Below, piece after piece: positions 17,632-24,544 of a stretch of DNA of 64,000 bases. Origin of the DNA: Actinoplanes italicus (GTDB lineage Bacteria > Actinomycetota > Actinomycetes > Mycobacteriales > Micromonosporaceae); NCBI RefSeq assembly GCF_003001815.1, contig NZ_PVMZ01000014.1:186001-250000 (forward strand), given 5' to 3'. Numbering within the stretch: position 1 is the first letter of the stretch; the number at the start of each line of letters is the position of its first letter. The notes beneath the pieces are model-generated. The model did not search any database. It saw nothing but the letters and a program-made list of their open reading frames with translations, and was not told where the DNA came from. A program made the position numbers and the translations under genes.

Positions 17632-18150
17632 ATGCACCTCATTCCGCCGATGGACGACGAGCCGCCGGGCGACTACGTCGCCTTCGTCACCATGCATGCG
17701 TCCTGGCTGCGCTCCGAGGCCGCCCGTCTGGTCGGCGACGCCACGATCTCGGAGGAGATCTATCTGGCCGTGCTCACCGATCTGGCCGGCCGCTGGCGTC
17801 GGCTGCGCCTGTTCCGGCGTGCCGACGGTTACATGCGGCAGCGCCTGGCCGTGCGAACCGGGCAGTGGCGCGAGGATCAGATCTACGAGGTCGAGGTCCG
17901 GGTGATGCGGCCGCCGGAACCGCCTGTCCCGCTTTTCGGCCGGGGTGGCAGCCTGGCGCTGCGCAAGGCCGCGGTCATCGAGGGTACGGCCAGGGCCGAC
18001 CTGGAGGCGCTGGCCGACGCGGAGATCGCCTGGGTGCACGCGTACCTGAGGTGCCAGCTGCACCGGACGCTGCGTTACGTGATCTTCTGCGTCCTGGTGG
18101 TCGGCGCCCTGGTCCAGTACATGTCCTGGTTGGCCGCCGACCCCGTCTAG
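17632..18150 (+). CDS. Unknown protein: sigma-region-2-like domain with C-terminal membrane anchor
   Basis: I do not recognise a named family for this 172-residue protein. Residues about 14-80 resemble region 2 of ECF sigma factors: hydrophobic helices around FVTMHASWLRSEAARLVGDA, then a W-R-R-L...Y-M-R-Q-R-L pattern. No region 4 follows. Instead there is a charged middle (LALRKAAVIEGTARADLEALADAEI) and a C-terminal transmembrane helix (YVIFCVLVVGALVQYMSWLA). ATG 17632 is chosen for GGGAGG 6-7 bases upstream. The gene diverges from ruvC, and its stop overlaps the stop of the Uma2 pseudogene at a CTAG. The sigma similarity is by eye and could reflect only a generic helical fold. Confidence 0.75.
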   Translation: MHLIPPMDDEPPGDYVAFVTMHASWLRSEAARLVGDATISEEIYLAVLTDLAGRWRRLRLFRRADGYMRQRLAVRTGQWREDQIYEVEVRVMRPPEPPVPLFGRGGSLALRKAAVIEGTARADLEALADAEIAWVHAYLRCQLHRTLRYVIFCVLVVGALVQYMSWLAADPV

Positions 18151-18705
18151 GAGCGGTACTCGGTTTCCAGCTCGGAGACCAGCAGCGACCGGACCTCCAG
18201 GTAGTCGGGTTTGTCGCTGCTCTCGTCCAGCCGCAGGATCGTGATCACGCCGTCCTCGTCGGAACGGTCCGGGGTCTCCTCGACGATCCAGTACTCCGGG
18301 ATGCCGTGCTCGGCATACCAGAGCTTCTTCTCCAAGAACTCACCGTTCGGAGAGTTCTTCGAGACGATCTCGATGACCATGGCATAGGCAGACGGCGGCA
18401 GGTACGAATAGCTGGCCGGCTCCCCGGGGGAGGGCTGAACAAGCACTCCGAGATCCGGAAGGCGAAGATCCCGCGGCCGGACTCCCTTCACTCCACAGTC
18501 CTGGAGCACATCGAGCCCGGCCGCGAAAAGGATGAACATCAGACGCCTGGCCACGCGCTTTGTGCCAGAAGCTTGTCGGCGTCATGACGACGAGGTTCCC
18601 CCGGTGCAGTTCGTAACGGTAGCCACGGGGCAGTGCAGCGAGATCTTCGACATCGATGTCCTCGATCGGGGGCAGACGCAGACCTGGCTCGGTCATCACG
18701 GTCAC
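18147..18705 (-). pseudogene. Uma2-family (DUF820) nuclease-like gene, frameshifted
   Basis: Two overlapping frames together encode one Uma2-type protein of about 185 residues. The first (from GTG 18705 or ATG 18696) runs through YELHRGNLVVMTPTSFWHKA. The second continues from about 18554 with VARRLMFILFAAGLDV, LRLPDLGVL and VIEIVSKNSPNGEFLEKKLWY, then GIPEYWIV. The PD-(D/E)xK-like core (PDLxV ... EI...K) is therefore intact but split by one extra base in a GCGC run near 18555-18558. It may be a real pseudogene, a programmed shift or a sequencing error. Uma2 proteins are common in actinomycetes and cyanobacteria, but their role is poorly known. Confidence 0.8.
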
Positions 18706-18736
18706 CCCCTCACCCCACTAGAACCTTGACATCATG

Positions 18737-19489
18737 TCACTCGTCAATAGCAGCCATTACCTCGTCCGAGATATCGGCGTTCGAGTAGATGTTCTGCACG
18801 TCGTCGCAGTCCTCCAGGGCGTCGACGAGCTTGAGCACCTTGCGGGCCGCGTCCTCGTCCACCTCGACGCTCATCGTCGGGACCAGCGAGGACTCGGCCG
18901 AGTCGTAGTCGATGCCGGCGTTCTGCAGCGCCGTCCGCACCGCGATCAGGTCGGTCGGCTCGCTGACCACCTCGAACGCGTCGCCCAGGTCGTTGATCTC
19001 CTCGGCGCCGGCGTCGAGGACGGCGAGCATCACGTCGTCCTCGGAGAGCGAGGCCTTCGGGACGATCACGACGCCCTTGCGGTTGAACAGGTAGGAGACC
19101 GAGCCCGCGTCGGCGAACGTGCCGTTGTTACGGGTCAGCCGGGTGCGCACCTCGGTGGCCGCCCGGTTGCGGTTGTCCGTGAGGCACTCGATCAGGATCG
19201 CCACACCGTTCGGGCCGTAGCCCTCATACATGATCGTCTGCCAGTCGGCGCCGCCCGCCTCCAGGCCGGAGCCCCGCTTGACCGCGCGGTCGATGTTGTC
19301 GTTGGGGACCGACGACTTCTTCGCCTTCTGGATGGCGTCGTAGAGCGTGGGGTTACCCGACGGGTCACCACCGCCGGTCCGGGCCGCAACCTCGATGTTC
19401 TTGATCAGCTTGGCGAACATCTTGCCGCGCTTGGCGTCGATGACGGCCTTCTTGTGCTTGGTCGTCGCCCACTTGGAGTGGCCGGACAT
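18737..19489 (-). CDS. yebC: YebC/PmpR family protein
   Basis: This 250-residue cytoplasmic protein begins MSGHSKWATTKHKKAVIDAK, the hallmark of the family. YebC-like proteins act as transcriptional regulators or translation factors. The three-domain layout is full length (about 240-250 residues expected). GGAGG precedes ATG at 19489. It follows pdxT by 18 bases on the same strand and lies close to ruvCAB, a frequent actinobacterial association. Confidence 0.96.
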   Translation of the reverse strand: MSGHSKWATTKHKKAVIDAKRGKMFAKLIKNIEVAARTGGGDPSGNPTLYDAIQKAKKSSVPNDNIDRAVKRGSGLEAGGADWQTIMYEGYGPNGVAILIECLTDNRNRAATEVRTRLTRNNGTFADAGSVSYLFNRKGVVIVPKASLSEDDVMLAVLDAGAEEINDLGDAFEVVSEPTDLIAVRTALQNAGIDYDSAESSLVPTMSVEVDEDAARKVLKLVDALEDCDDVQNIYSNADISDEVMAAIDE

Positions 19490-19507
19490 GCGTAACCTCC
19501 GCTGTGA

Positions 19508-20104
19508 TCAAAGGGCCTGGCGGACCATCTCGACGAAGTACCGATGGACACGAAGGTCGCCGGTGAGCTCCGGGTGGAAAGCCGTGGCGAGCAGGTTCCC
19601 CTGCCGAACGGCCACAATCCTACCGGCGGCGGCCCCGTCAGCCACGCGCCCCAGCACCCGCACGTCGCGGCCTGTCTCCTCGACCCACGGGGCGCGGATG
19701 AAGACGGCGTGGAACGGGCCGCCCTCGATGTCCTCGATCTCCACCGACGCCTCGAACGAGTCGACCTGCCGGCCGAACGCGTTGCGTCGTACCGTCATCT
19801 CGATGCCCTGGAAGGACTCCTGGTCCGGACGTCCGTCCAGCACCTTCGCGGCCAGCATGATCATGCCGGCGCAGGAGCCGTACACCGGCATGCCGTCGGC
19901 GATCCGCTTACGGATCGGATCGAGGAGCCCGAAGGAGACCGCGAGGTTGCTGATGGCGGTCGACTCGCCGCCGGGGATCACCAGACCGTCGACGTCGGCG
20001 AGCTCCTCCGGACGGCGGATCGGCCGGGCCAGCACGTCCGACTCGGCCAGCGCGGACAGATGTTCACGCACGTCGCCCTGAAGGGCCAGCACTCCGATGT
20101 TCAC
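19508..20104 (-). CDS. pdxT: Pyridoxal 5'-phosphate synthase glutaminase subunit
   Basis: PdxT hydrolyses glutamine and channels ammonia to PdxS for vitamin B6 synthesis. The 198-residue class I glutamine amidotransferase shows IPGGESTA, the nucleophile Cys in YGSCAGMIML and the catalytic His in TAFHPEL. GTG at 20104 gives the expected N-terminus VNIGVLALQGD; GTG at 20110 is possible. No clear Shine-Dalgarno is visible. It diverges from pdxS across about 110 bases. Confidence 0.95.
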   Translation of the reverse strand: MNIGVLALQGDVREHLSALAESDVLARPIRRPEELADVDGLVIPGGESTAISNLAVSFGLLDPIRKRIADGMPVYGSCAGMIMLAAKVLDGRPDQESFQGIEMTVRRNAFGRQVDSFEASVEIEDIEGGPFHAVFIRAPWVEETGRDVRVLGRVADGAAAGRIVAVRQGNLLATAFHPELTGDLRVHRYFVEMVRQAL

Positions 20105-20216
20105 CGGCACACCATATAAAGCAGGCCACCGGCCGCCCGATTGGCTATCGGAACAGGCGGCTCGGCTTCGTAGAGTCCGTTCCGTCAGCCGATCCCGCAC
20201 TAGGAGCCGAACCCAC

Positions 20217-21113
20217 ATGTCTGAGAACCAGCCCGCCATCGGAACCGCCCGCGTCAAACGCGGCATGGCGGAGATGCTCAAGGGCGGCGTGATCATGGAC
20301 GTGGTCAACGCCGAGCAGGCCAAGATCGCCGAAGACTCGGGCGCCGTCGCGGTCATGGCCCTGGAGCGTGTGCCCGCCGACATCCGCGCGCAGGGCGGCA
20401 TCTCCCGGATGTCCGACCCCGACATGATCGAGAACATCATCAACACGGTGTCGATCCCGGTGATGGCCAAGGCCCGGATCGGCCACTTCGTCGAGGCCCA
20501 GGTGCTGCAGTCGCTCGGCGTCGACTACGTCGACGAGTCCGAGGTGCTGTCCCCCGCCGACTTCGCCAACCACATCGACAAGTGGCGGTTCACCGTGCCG
20601 TTCGTCTGCGGCGCCACCAACCTGGGCGAGGCGCTGCGCCGCATCACCGAGGGCGCGGCCATGATCCGCTCCAAGGGCGAGGCCGGCACCGGCGACGTCT
20701 CCAACGCCACCACCCACATGCGGAGGATCCGCGCCGAGATCCGCCGCCTGCAGACACTGCCGGAGGACGAGCTCTACGTCGCGGCCAAGGAGCTGCAGGC
20801 GCCGTACGAGCTGGTCAAGGAAGTCGCCGAGGCCGGCAAGCTCCCGGTGGTGCTGTTCACCGCCGGCGGTATCGCCACCCCCGCCGACGCCGCCATGATG
20901 ATGCAGCTCGGCGCCGAGGGCGTCTTCGTCGGCTCCGGCATCTTCAAGTCCGGCAACCCGGCCCAGCGCGCCGCCGCGATCGTCAAGGCCACCACCTTCC
21001 ACGACGACCCGGACGTGATCGCCAAGGTCTCCCGCGGTCTCGGCGAGGCCATGGTGGGCATCAACGTCGAGGACGAGCCGGTCCCCCACCGTCTCTCCGA
21101 GCGCGGCTGGTAA
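20217..21113 (+). CDS. pdxS: Pyridoxal 5'-phosphate synthase synthase subunit
   Basis: PdxS makes PLP from ribose 5-phosphate, glyceraldehyde 3-phosphate and PdxT-derived ammonia. The 298-residue TIM barrel includes RGMAEMLKGGVIMDVVNAEQ, PVMAKARIGHFVEAQ, VDYVDESEVL and GSGIFKSGNP, all highly conserved. ATG at 20217 has AGGAG about 10 bases upstream. In many genomes pdxS and pdxT are co-directional; here they are divergent and probably share a control region at 20105-20216. Confidence 0.98.
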   Translation: MSENQPAIGTARVKRGMAEMLKGGVIMDVVNAEQAKIAEDSGAVAVMALERVPADIRAQGGISRMSDPDMIENIINTVSIPVMAKARIGHFVEAQVLQSLGVDYVDESEVLSPADFANHIDKWRFTVPFVCGATNLGEALRRITEGAAMIRSKGEAGTGDVSNATTHMRRIRAEIRRLQTLPEDELYVAAKELQAPYELVKEVAEAGKLPVVLFTAGGIATPADAAMMMQLGAEGVFVGSGIFKSGNPAQRAAAIVKATTFHDDPDVIAKVSRGLGEAMVGINVEDEPVPHRLSERGW

Positions 21114-21123
21114 CGCCTTCCCG

Positions 21124-21163
21124 CGCCGAAGGGCTCCGCACCGCGCGGGGCCCTTCGGCGTTT
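21124..21163 (+). terminator. Rho-independent-like terminator after pdxS
   Basis: An 11-bp stem (CGCCGAAGGGC and its complement) with a GC-rich loop is followed by TTT. It lies between the convergent pdxS and the membrane-protein gene at 21163. Confidence 0.75.
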
Positions 21164-21732
21164 CAGAGGGCCTGGGCGGGAAGGACGTCCTCGGGCGGGG
21201 CGGCCGGAACCGGGACAGGTGGTGGCAGATCCGGGAGGGCCGGCTCGACGATGTCGAAGTACGACGGACGCGGGTACCGCCGGGCCAGCCGCAGCAGCCG
21301 GACGAAGACCCGGCGCCGGGCGCTCAGCGCGTCGCGTACCAGATCGGTGTGGACCTGCCGGGCCAGGACGACCCGCCGGCTGGTGGCGATCAGCGTGCGC
21401 ACCGCCGGGTCGGTGGGGTCGAGCACGACCGCCCGCAGCTGCCGGGTCAGGTCGTTCTCGGCGGACTCGCGTTCGCCCGGGTCGGCGTCGAGCGCGAGGC
21501 GGGCGGCGGCGTACAGCTCGACCACCTCGGCCTGCTCGGCGACGACCGCGGCGGCCGCGGCACGGCGCAGCAGATGCGCGTCCAGAGCACGCTCGGCCGA
21601 CCGGGCCCGAGTGTGCAGGCGCTCCACCCGCTGGGCGGTCCAGCCGAGGTACGCCGAGAAGATCGCGGCCAGCACGACGACTCCCACCACCCACCACATG
21701 CCGGGCATCGTAGTGCCCGTACTTTGCGGCAC
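21163..21732 (-). CDS. Conserved single-pass membrane protein, helical
   Basis: This 189-residue protein has one N-terminal transmembrane helix (MWWVVGVVVLAAIFSAYLGW) and a long helical cytoplasmic or extracytoplasmic region rich in Ala, Arg and Leu. It ends in a Pro-rich tail. The layout is reminiscent of LemA-like proteins, but I cannot assign a family. The start is either GTG at 21732, 6 bases after the pimA stop, or ATG at 21708. It is last in the pgsA-acyltransferase-pimA transcription unit, suggesting a link to envelope lipid synthesis by position only. Confidence 0.75.
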   Translation of the reverse strand: MPQSTGTTMPGMWWVVGVVVLAAIFSAYLGWTAQRVERLHTRARSAERALDAHLLRRAAAAAVVAEQAEVVELYAAARLALDADPGERESAENDLTRQLRAVVLDPTDPAVRTLIATSRRVVLARQVHTDLVRDALSARRRVFVRLLRLARRYPRPSYFDIVEPALPDLPPPVPVPAAPPEDVLPAQAL

Positions 21733-21738
21733 CAGTGG

Positions 21739-22875
21739 TCAGGACCACTCCTCGTCGAAAACTCTCCCATCGGTGGCCTCGATGGCGGTCGCGTAGACCT
21801 CGAGCACCCGGTTGGCCACACTCGGCCAGTCGAACGCTCCGACCGCGAGCCGGGCGCACGATGCCAGGTCGGCCCGCCGGCGTGGATCATCCAGCAGCTC
21901 GCCGAGCAAGCGGGCGAGAGATGCCTGGTCACCATTGGGGAAGAGGGCTCCGGCGCGGCCGCCGTCGAGGACCCGGCGGAACGCGTCCAGGTCGCTGGCG
22001 GCGATCGTGGCGCCGGCCGCCATCGCCTCGGTGAGGATCATGCCGAAGCTCTCGCCGCCGGTGTTCGGGGCCACGTAGACGTCGACGCTGCGCAGCATCC
22101 GTGCCTTGTCGGGCTCGGAGACGAGGCCCAGGAACTCGACCCGGTCGTGCAGATCGGCCGGAATGTCGTCGTAGAGGTCGGCGCGGTCGCCGGGTCCGGC
22201 CACGAGCAGGCGCAGGCCGGGCCGTTGCCGGGCGAGCGACACGAAGGCCGTACGCAGCAGAGGAAAGCCCTTGCGAGGCTCGGTGAAACGGCCGAGGAAA
22301 CCGAGCGCCCCGCCCTCGCCGGGCCATCCCGGCAATGGCTGCGCCGAGGCGAACTTGCGCACCGCGACGCCGTTGGGGATCTCGACCGCGCCGCCGCCGA
22401 GGTGTTCGACCTGCACCTTGCGGGCCAGTTCGCTGACCGCGATCCGCGCGGTGATCTTCTCGAGCGCGGGCTGGAGGAAGTTCTGCAGACCGGACAGCGC
22501 CCGGGAGCGGGTCATCGCGGTGTGGAAGGTGGCGACGACCGGGCCGCGGGCCGAGAGCACGGCCAGGAAGGACAGGCTCGGCGAGAGCGGCTCGTGCACG
22601 TGGAGCACGTCGAACTCGCCCTGTTTGAGCCAGCGTCGGACCCGGGCGGTGGAGAGGGGACCGAACGAGATCCGGGCGACCGAGCCGTTGTAAGGCAGTG
22701 GCACCGCACGCCCGGCCGAGACGACGTAGGCAGGCAGTTCGGCGTCGTCGTCGGCGGGCGCCAGGACGCTGACCTCGTGACCGAGCTCGAGCAGCGCCTC
22801 GGCCAGGTCCATGATGTGGTTCTGCACACCGCCCGGGACGTCGAAGGAGTAGGGCGAGACGATCCCGATCCGCAC
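21739..22875 (-). CDS. pimA: Phosphatidylinositol alpha-mannosyltransferase (GT4)
   Basis: PimA transfers mannose from GDP-mannose to phosphatidylinositol, the first PIM step, at the inner face of the membrane. The 378-residue GT-B enzyme begins VRIGIVSPYSFDVPGGVQNH. It has LHVHEPLSPSLSF, PNGV and the donor-site motif GESFGMILTEAMAAG. GTG at 22875 is chosen because AGGAGG immediately precedes it and overlaps the stop of the upstream acyltransferase. The gene order pgsA-acyltransferase-pimA supports the specific assignment. Confidence 0.93.
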   Translation of the reverse strand: MRIGIVSPYSFDVPGGVQNHIMDLAEALLELGHEVSVLAPADDDAELPAYVVSAGRAVPLPYNGSVARISFGPLSTARVRRWLKQGEFDVLHVHEPLSPSLSFLAVLSARGPVVATFHTAMTRSRALSGLQNFLQPALEKITARIAVSELARKVQVEHLGGGAVEIPNGVAVRKFASAQPLPGWPGEGGALGFLGRFTEPRKGFPLLRTAFVSLARQRPGLRLLVAGPGDRADLYDDIPADLHDRVEFLGLVSEPDKARMLRSVDVYVAPNTGGESFGMILTEAMAAGATIAASDLDAFRRVLDGGRAGALFPNGDQASLARLLGELLDDPRRRADLASCARLAVGAFDWPSVANRVLEVYATAIEATDGRVFDEEWS

Positions 22876-22883
22876 CGATCCTC

Positions 22884-23750
22884 CTAGAGCCACAGTTTCT
22901 GGAGCATGTGCCAGTCCTGCGGGTGGTCGGCGATACCGGCCGCGTAGGCGTCGGCGAGCAGCTGCGTCGTCTTCTTGACCCGCTCGTCGAGCGGGCCCTC
23001 GGCGGGTGGCACGACCTCGCGCATCCGGGACATGGTGCGCTTCTCGTCGAACCACAGGTCGACGGCGTAGAGCGGGGAGCCGGTGCGGATGGCGAGGATC
23101 GCGGGACCCGCGGGCATCCGGGTGCGCCCGCCGAAGAACTCCACCTCGACGCCGCTCCGGGACAGGTCACGGTCGCCGAGGAGCGCGACGACCCAGCCCT
23201 TCTCGAGGTGTTCGGCGAGCTCGTCGAGCGGTGGTCGCTGCCCGCCGGTGAGCGGGAGCACCTTCATGCCGAGCTTCTCGCGGTACTCCAGGAAGCGCTC
23301 GAACAGCGACTCGGGCTTGAGCCGTTCGGCCACCGTGATGAGCGGCCAGTCGTGCGAGACGACCCAGGCGCCGGCGACGTCCCAGTTCGCCACGTGCGGC
23401 AGCGCCAGGATCACGCCCCTGCCGTCGGCGGCGCCCTTCTTCAGCTTCTGGTAACTCTCCGGGACCATGAAGAACCCGTCGAGGAAGTCGGCACGGCTCT
23501 GTGACGGCAGGCGGAAGGCTTCCATCCAATATCGGGCGTACGACCGGAGCCCGTCCCGCACCAGCGTGTCGGGCATGTCGTCGCCGACGACCTGGCGCAG
23601 GTTGCGGCGCAGTCGCTGGGTGGCCGGCCCGTTGCCCTTGTAGGCCCGGTCGGCCGCGGCCCGGAACAGTCGCTTCGCGATCGGCAGTGGCAGCGCCCGG
23701 ACGATCCCCCACCCGGCCGAGTAGCCGAGATCGATCAGTCGGTCCTTCAC
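22884..23750 (-). CDS. patA: Phosphatidylinositol mannoside acyltransferase
   Basis: This 288-residue enzyme of the LpxL/HtrB-like family would acylate the mannose of PIM1/PIM2 on the cytoplasmic membrane face. The HX4D catalytic motif is visible in LPHVANWD, followed by LLGDRDLSRSGVEVEFFGG, typical of the family. GTG at 23750 overlaps the pgsA stop in GTGA. The assignment rests on the family and on the position between pgsA and pimA, as in mycobacteria. Confidence 0.9.
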   Translation of the reverse strand: MKDRLIDLGYSAGWGIVRALPLPIAKRLFRAAADRAYKGNGPATQRLRRNLRQVVGDDMPDTLVRDGLRSYARYWMEAFRLPSQSRADFLDGFFMVPESYQKLKKGAADGRGVILALPHVANWDVAGAWVVSHDWPLITVAERLKPESLFERFLEYREKLGMKVLPLTGGQRPPLDELAEHLEKGWVVALLGDRDLSRSGVEVEFFGGRTRMPAGPAILAIRTGSPLYAVDLWFDEKRTMSRMREVVPPAEGPLDERVKKTTQLLADAYAAGIADHPQDWHMLQKLWL

Positions 23751-24367
23751 TCGGTGGGTACCTTCGGCTCGGTCCGGGCGGCGTGGATGAGCCGCTGGAA
23801 CGCGGTGATCACGGCGAGGGCGGCGAGCACCCACAGCGCCGCGGGCAGGCCCCAGTCCTGTCCAGCGGCGCCGAGCAGGCCGCCGGCACCGACGATGAGC
23901 AGCCGCTCCAGGCGCTCGGCGATACCGACGTCGGCGTTCAGGCCGAGGCTCTCGGCGCGTGCCTTGACATATGACACGACCTGGCCGAAGACGAGGCTGA
24001 TCAGGGCCGCGATCACCCCGTTGTACGGGTTGCCCTCTCCTGCCAGGTAGTAGACGACGGCCCCGAACACGGCGCCGTCGGCGATCCGGTCCATGGAGGA
24101 GTCGAGGAGCGCGCCGAACTTGCCGGTGGTGCCCTTGATCCGGGCCATTGTGCCGTCGAGCACGTCGGTGAGCGCACAGGCGGTTACGATCACGGTGCCC
24201 CAGAAGAGGTGGCCTTGCGCACCGAAGTACGAGCCGATCAGCACACCGACGGTGCCGGCGACGGTGACCGCGTTGGGCGACACGCCGATCCGGAGCAGGA
24301 AACGCGCGAGCGGGTTGACGCCGTACGAGACGACGGCACGGGCCGTTGTTTGAACGATCTTTGCCAT
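23747..24367 (-). CDS. pgsA: Phosphatidylinositol phosphate synthase (CDP-alcohol phosphotransferase)
   Basis: This membrane enzyme joins CDP-diacylglycerol and inositol phosphate, giving the precursor of phosphatidylinositol. The 206-residue protein has several transmembrane segments. The CDP-OH-P motif D-x2-D-G-x2-A-R-x8-G-x3-D-x3-D is complete, with D68, D71, G72, A75, R76, G85, D89 and D93. ATG at 24367 is the start. It opens the unit pgsA-patA-pimA-membrane protein, the PIM pathway block. Actinobacterial pgsA1-type function is inferred from this context. Confidence 0.93.
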   Translation of the reverse strand: MAKIVQTTARAVVSYGVNPLARFLLRIGVSPNAVTVAGTVGVLIGSYFGAQGHLFWGTVIVTACALTDVLDGTMARIKGTTGKFGALLDSSMDRIADGAVFGAVVYYLAGEGNPYNGVIAALISLVFGQVVSYVKARAESLGLNADVGIAERLERLLIVGAGGLLGAAGQDWGLPAALWVLAALAVITAFQRLIHAARTEPKVPTE

Positions 24368-24544
24368 GGCCGTCCCACCATAACGGCGCGCGACCAGCGG
24401 CGGTACGGCCCGACCCCCGGCTTGGCCGTATCGTCACCATCCGGCACCTTTCGAAGGCTGAAGGTCCTTGCGGCCCCCACCGCGCCGGGTGTGGGATTCG
24501 AAGAACAGCGGCGTAACGAACTGGAAACGACGGGAGCGCTCGGC

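Noticed and set aside
16416..17642. Extended 408-residue frame ending in RuvA
   Set aside because: The upstream part lies inside ruvC in another frame and has no RuvA similarity; the ATG at 17018 is well supported.
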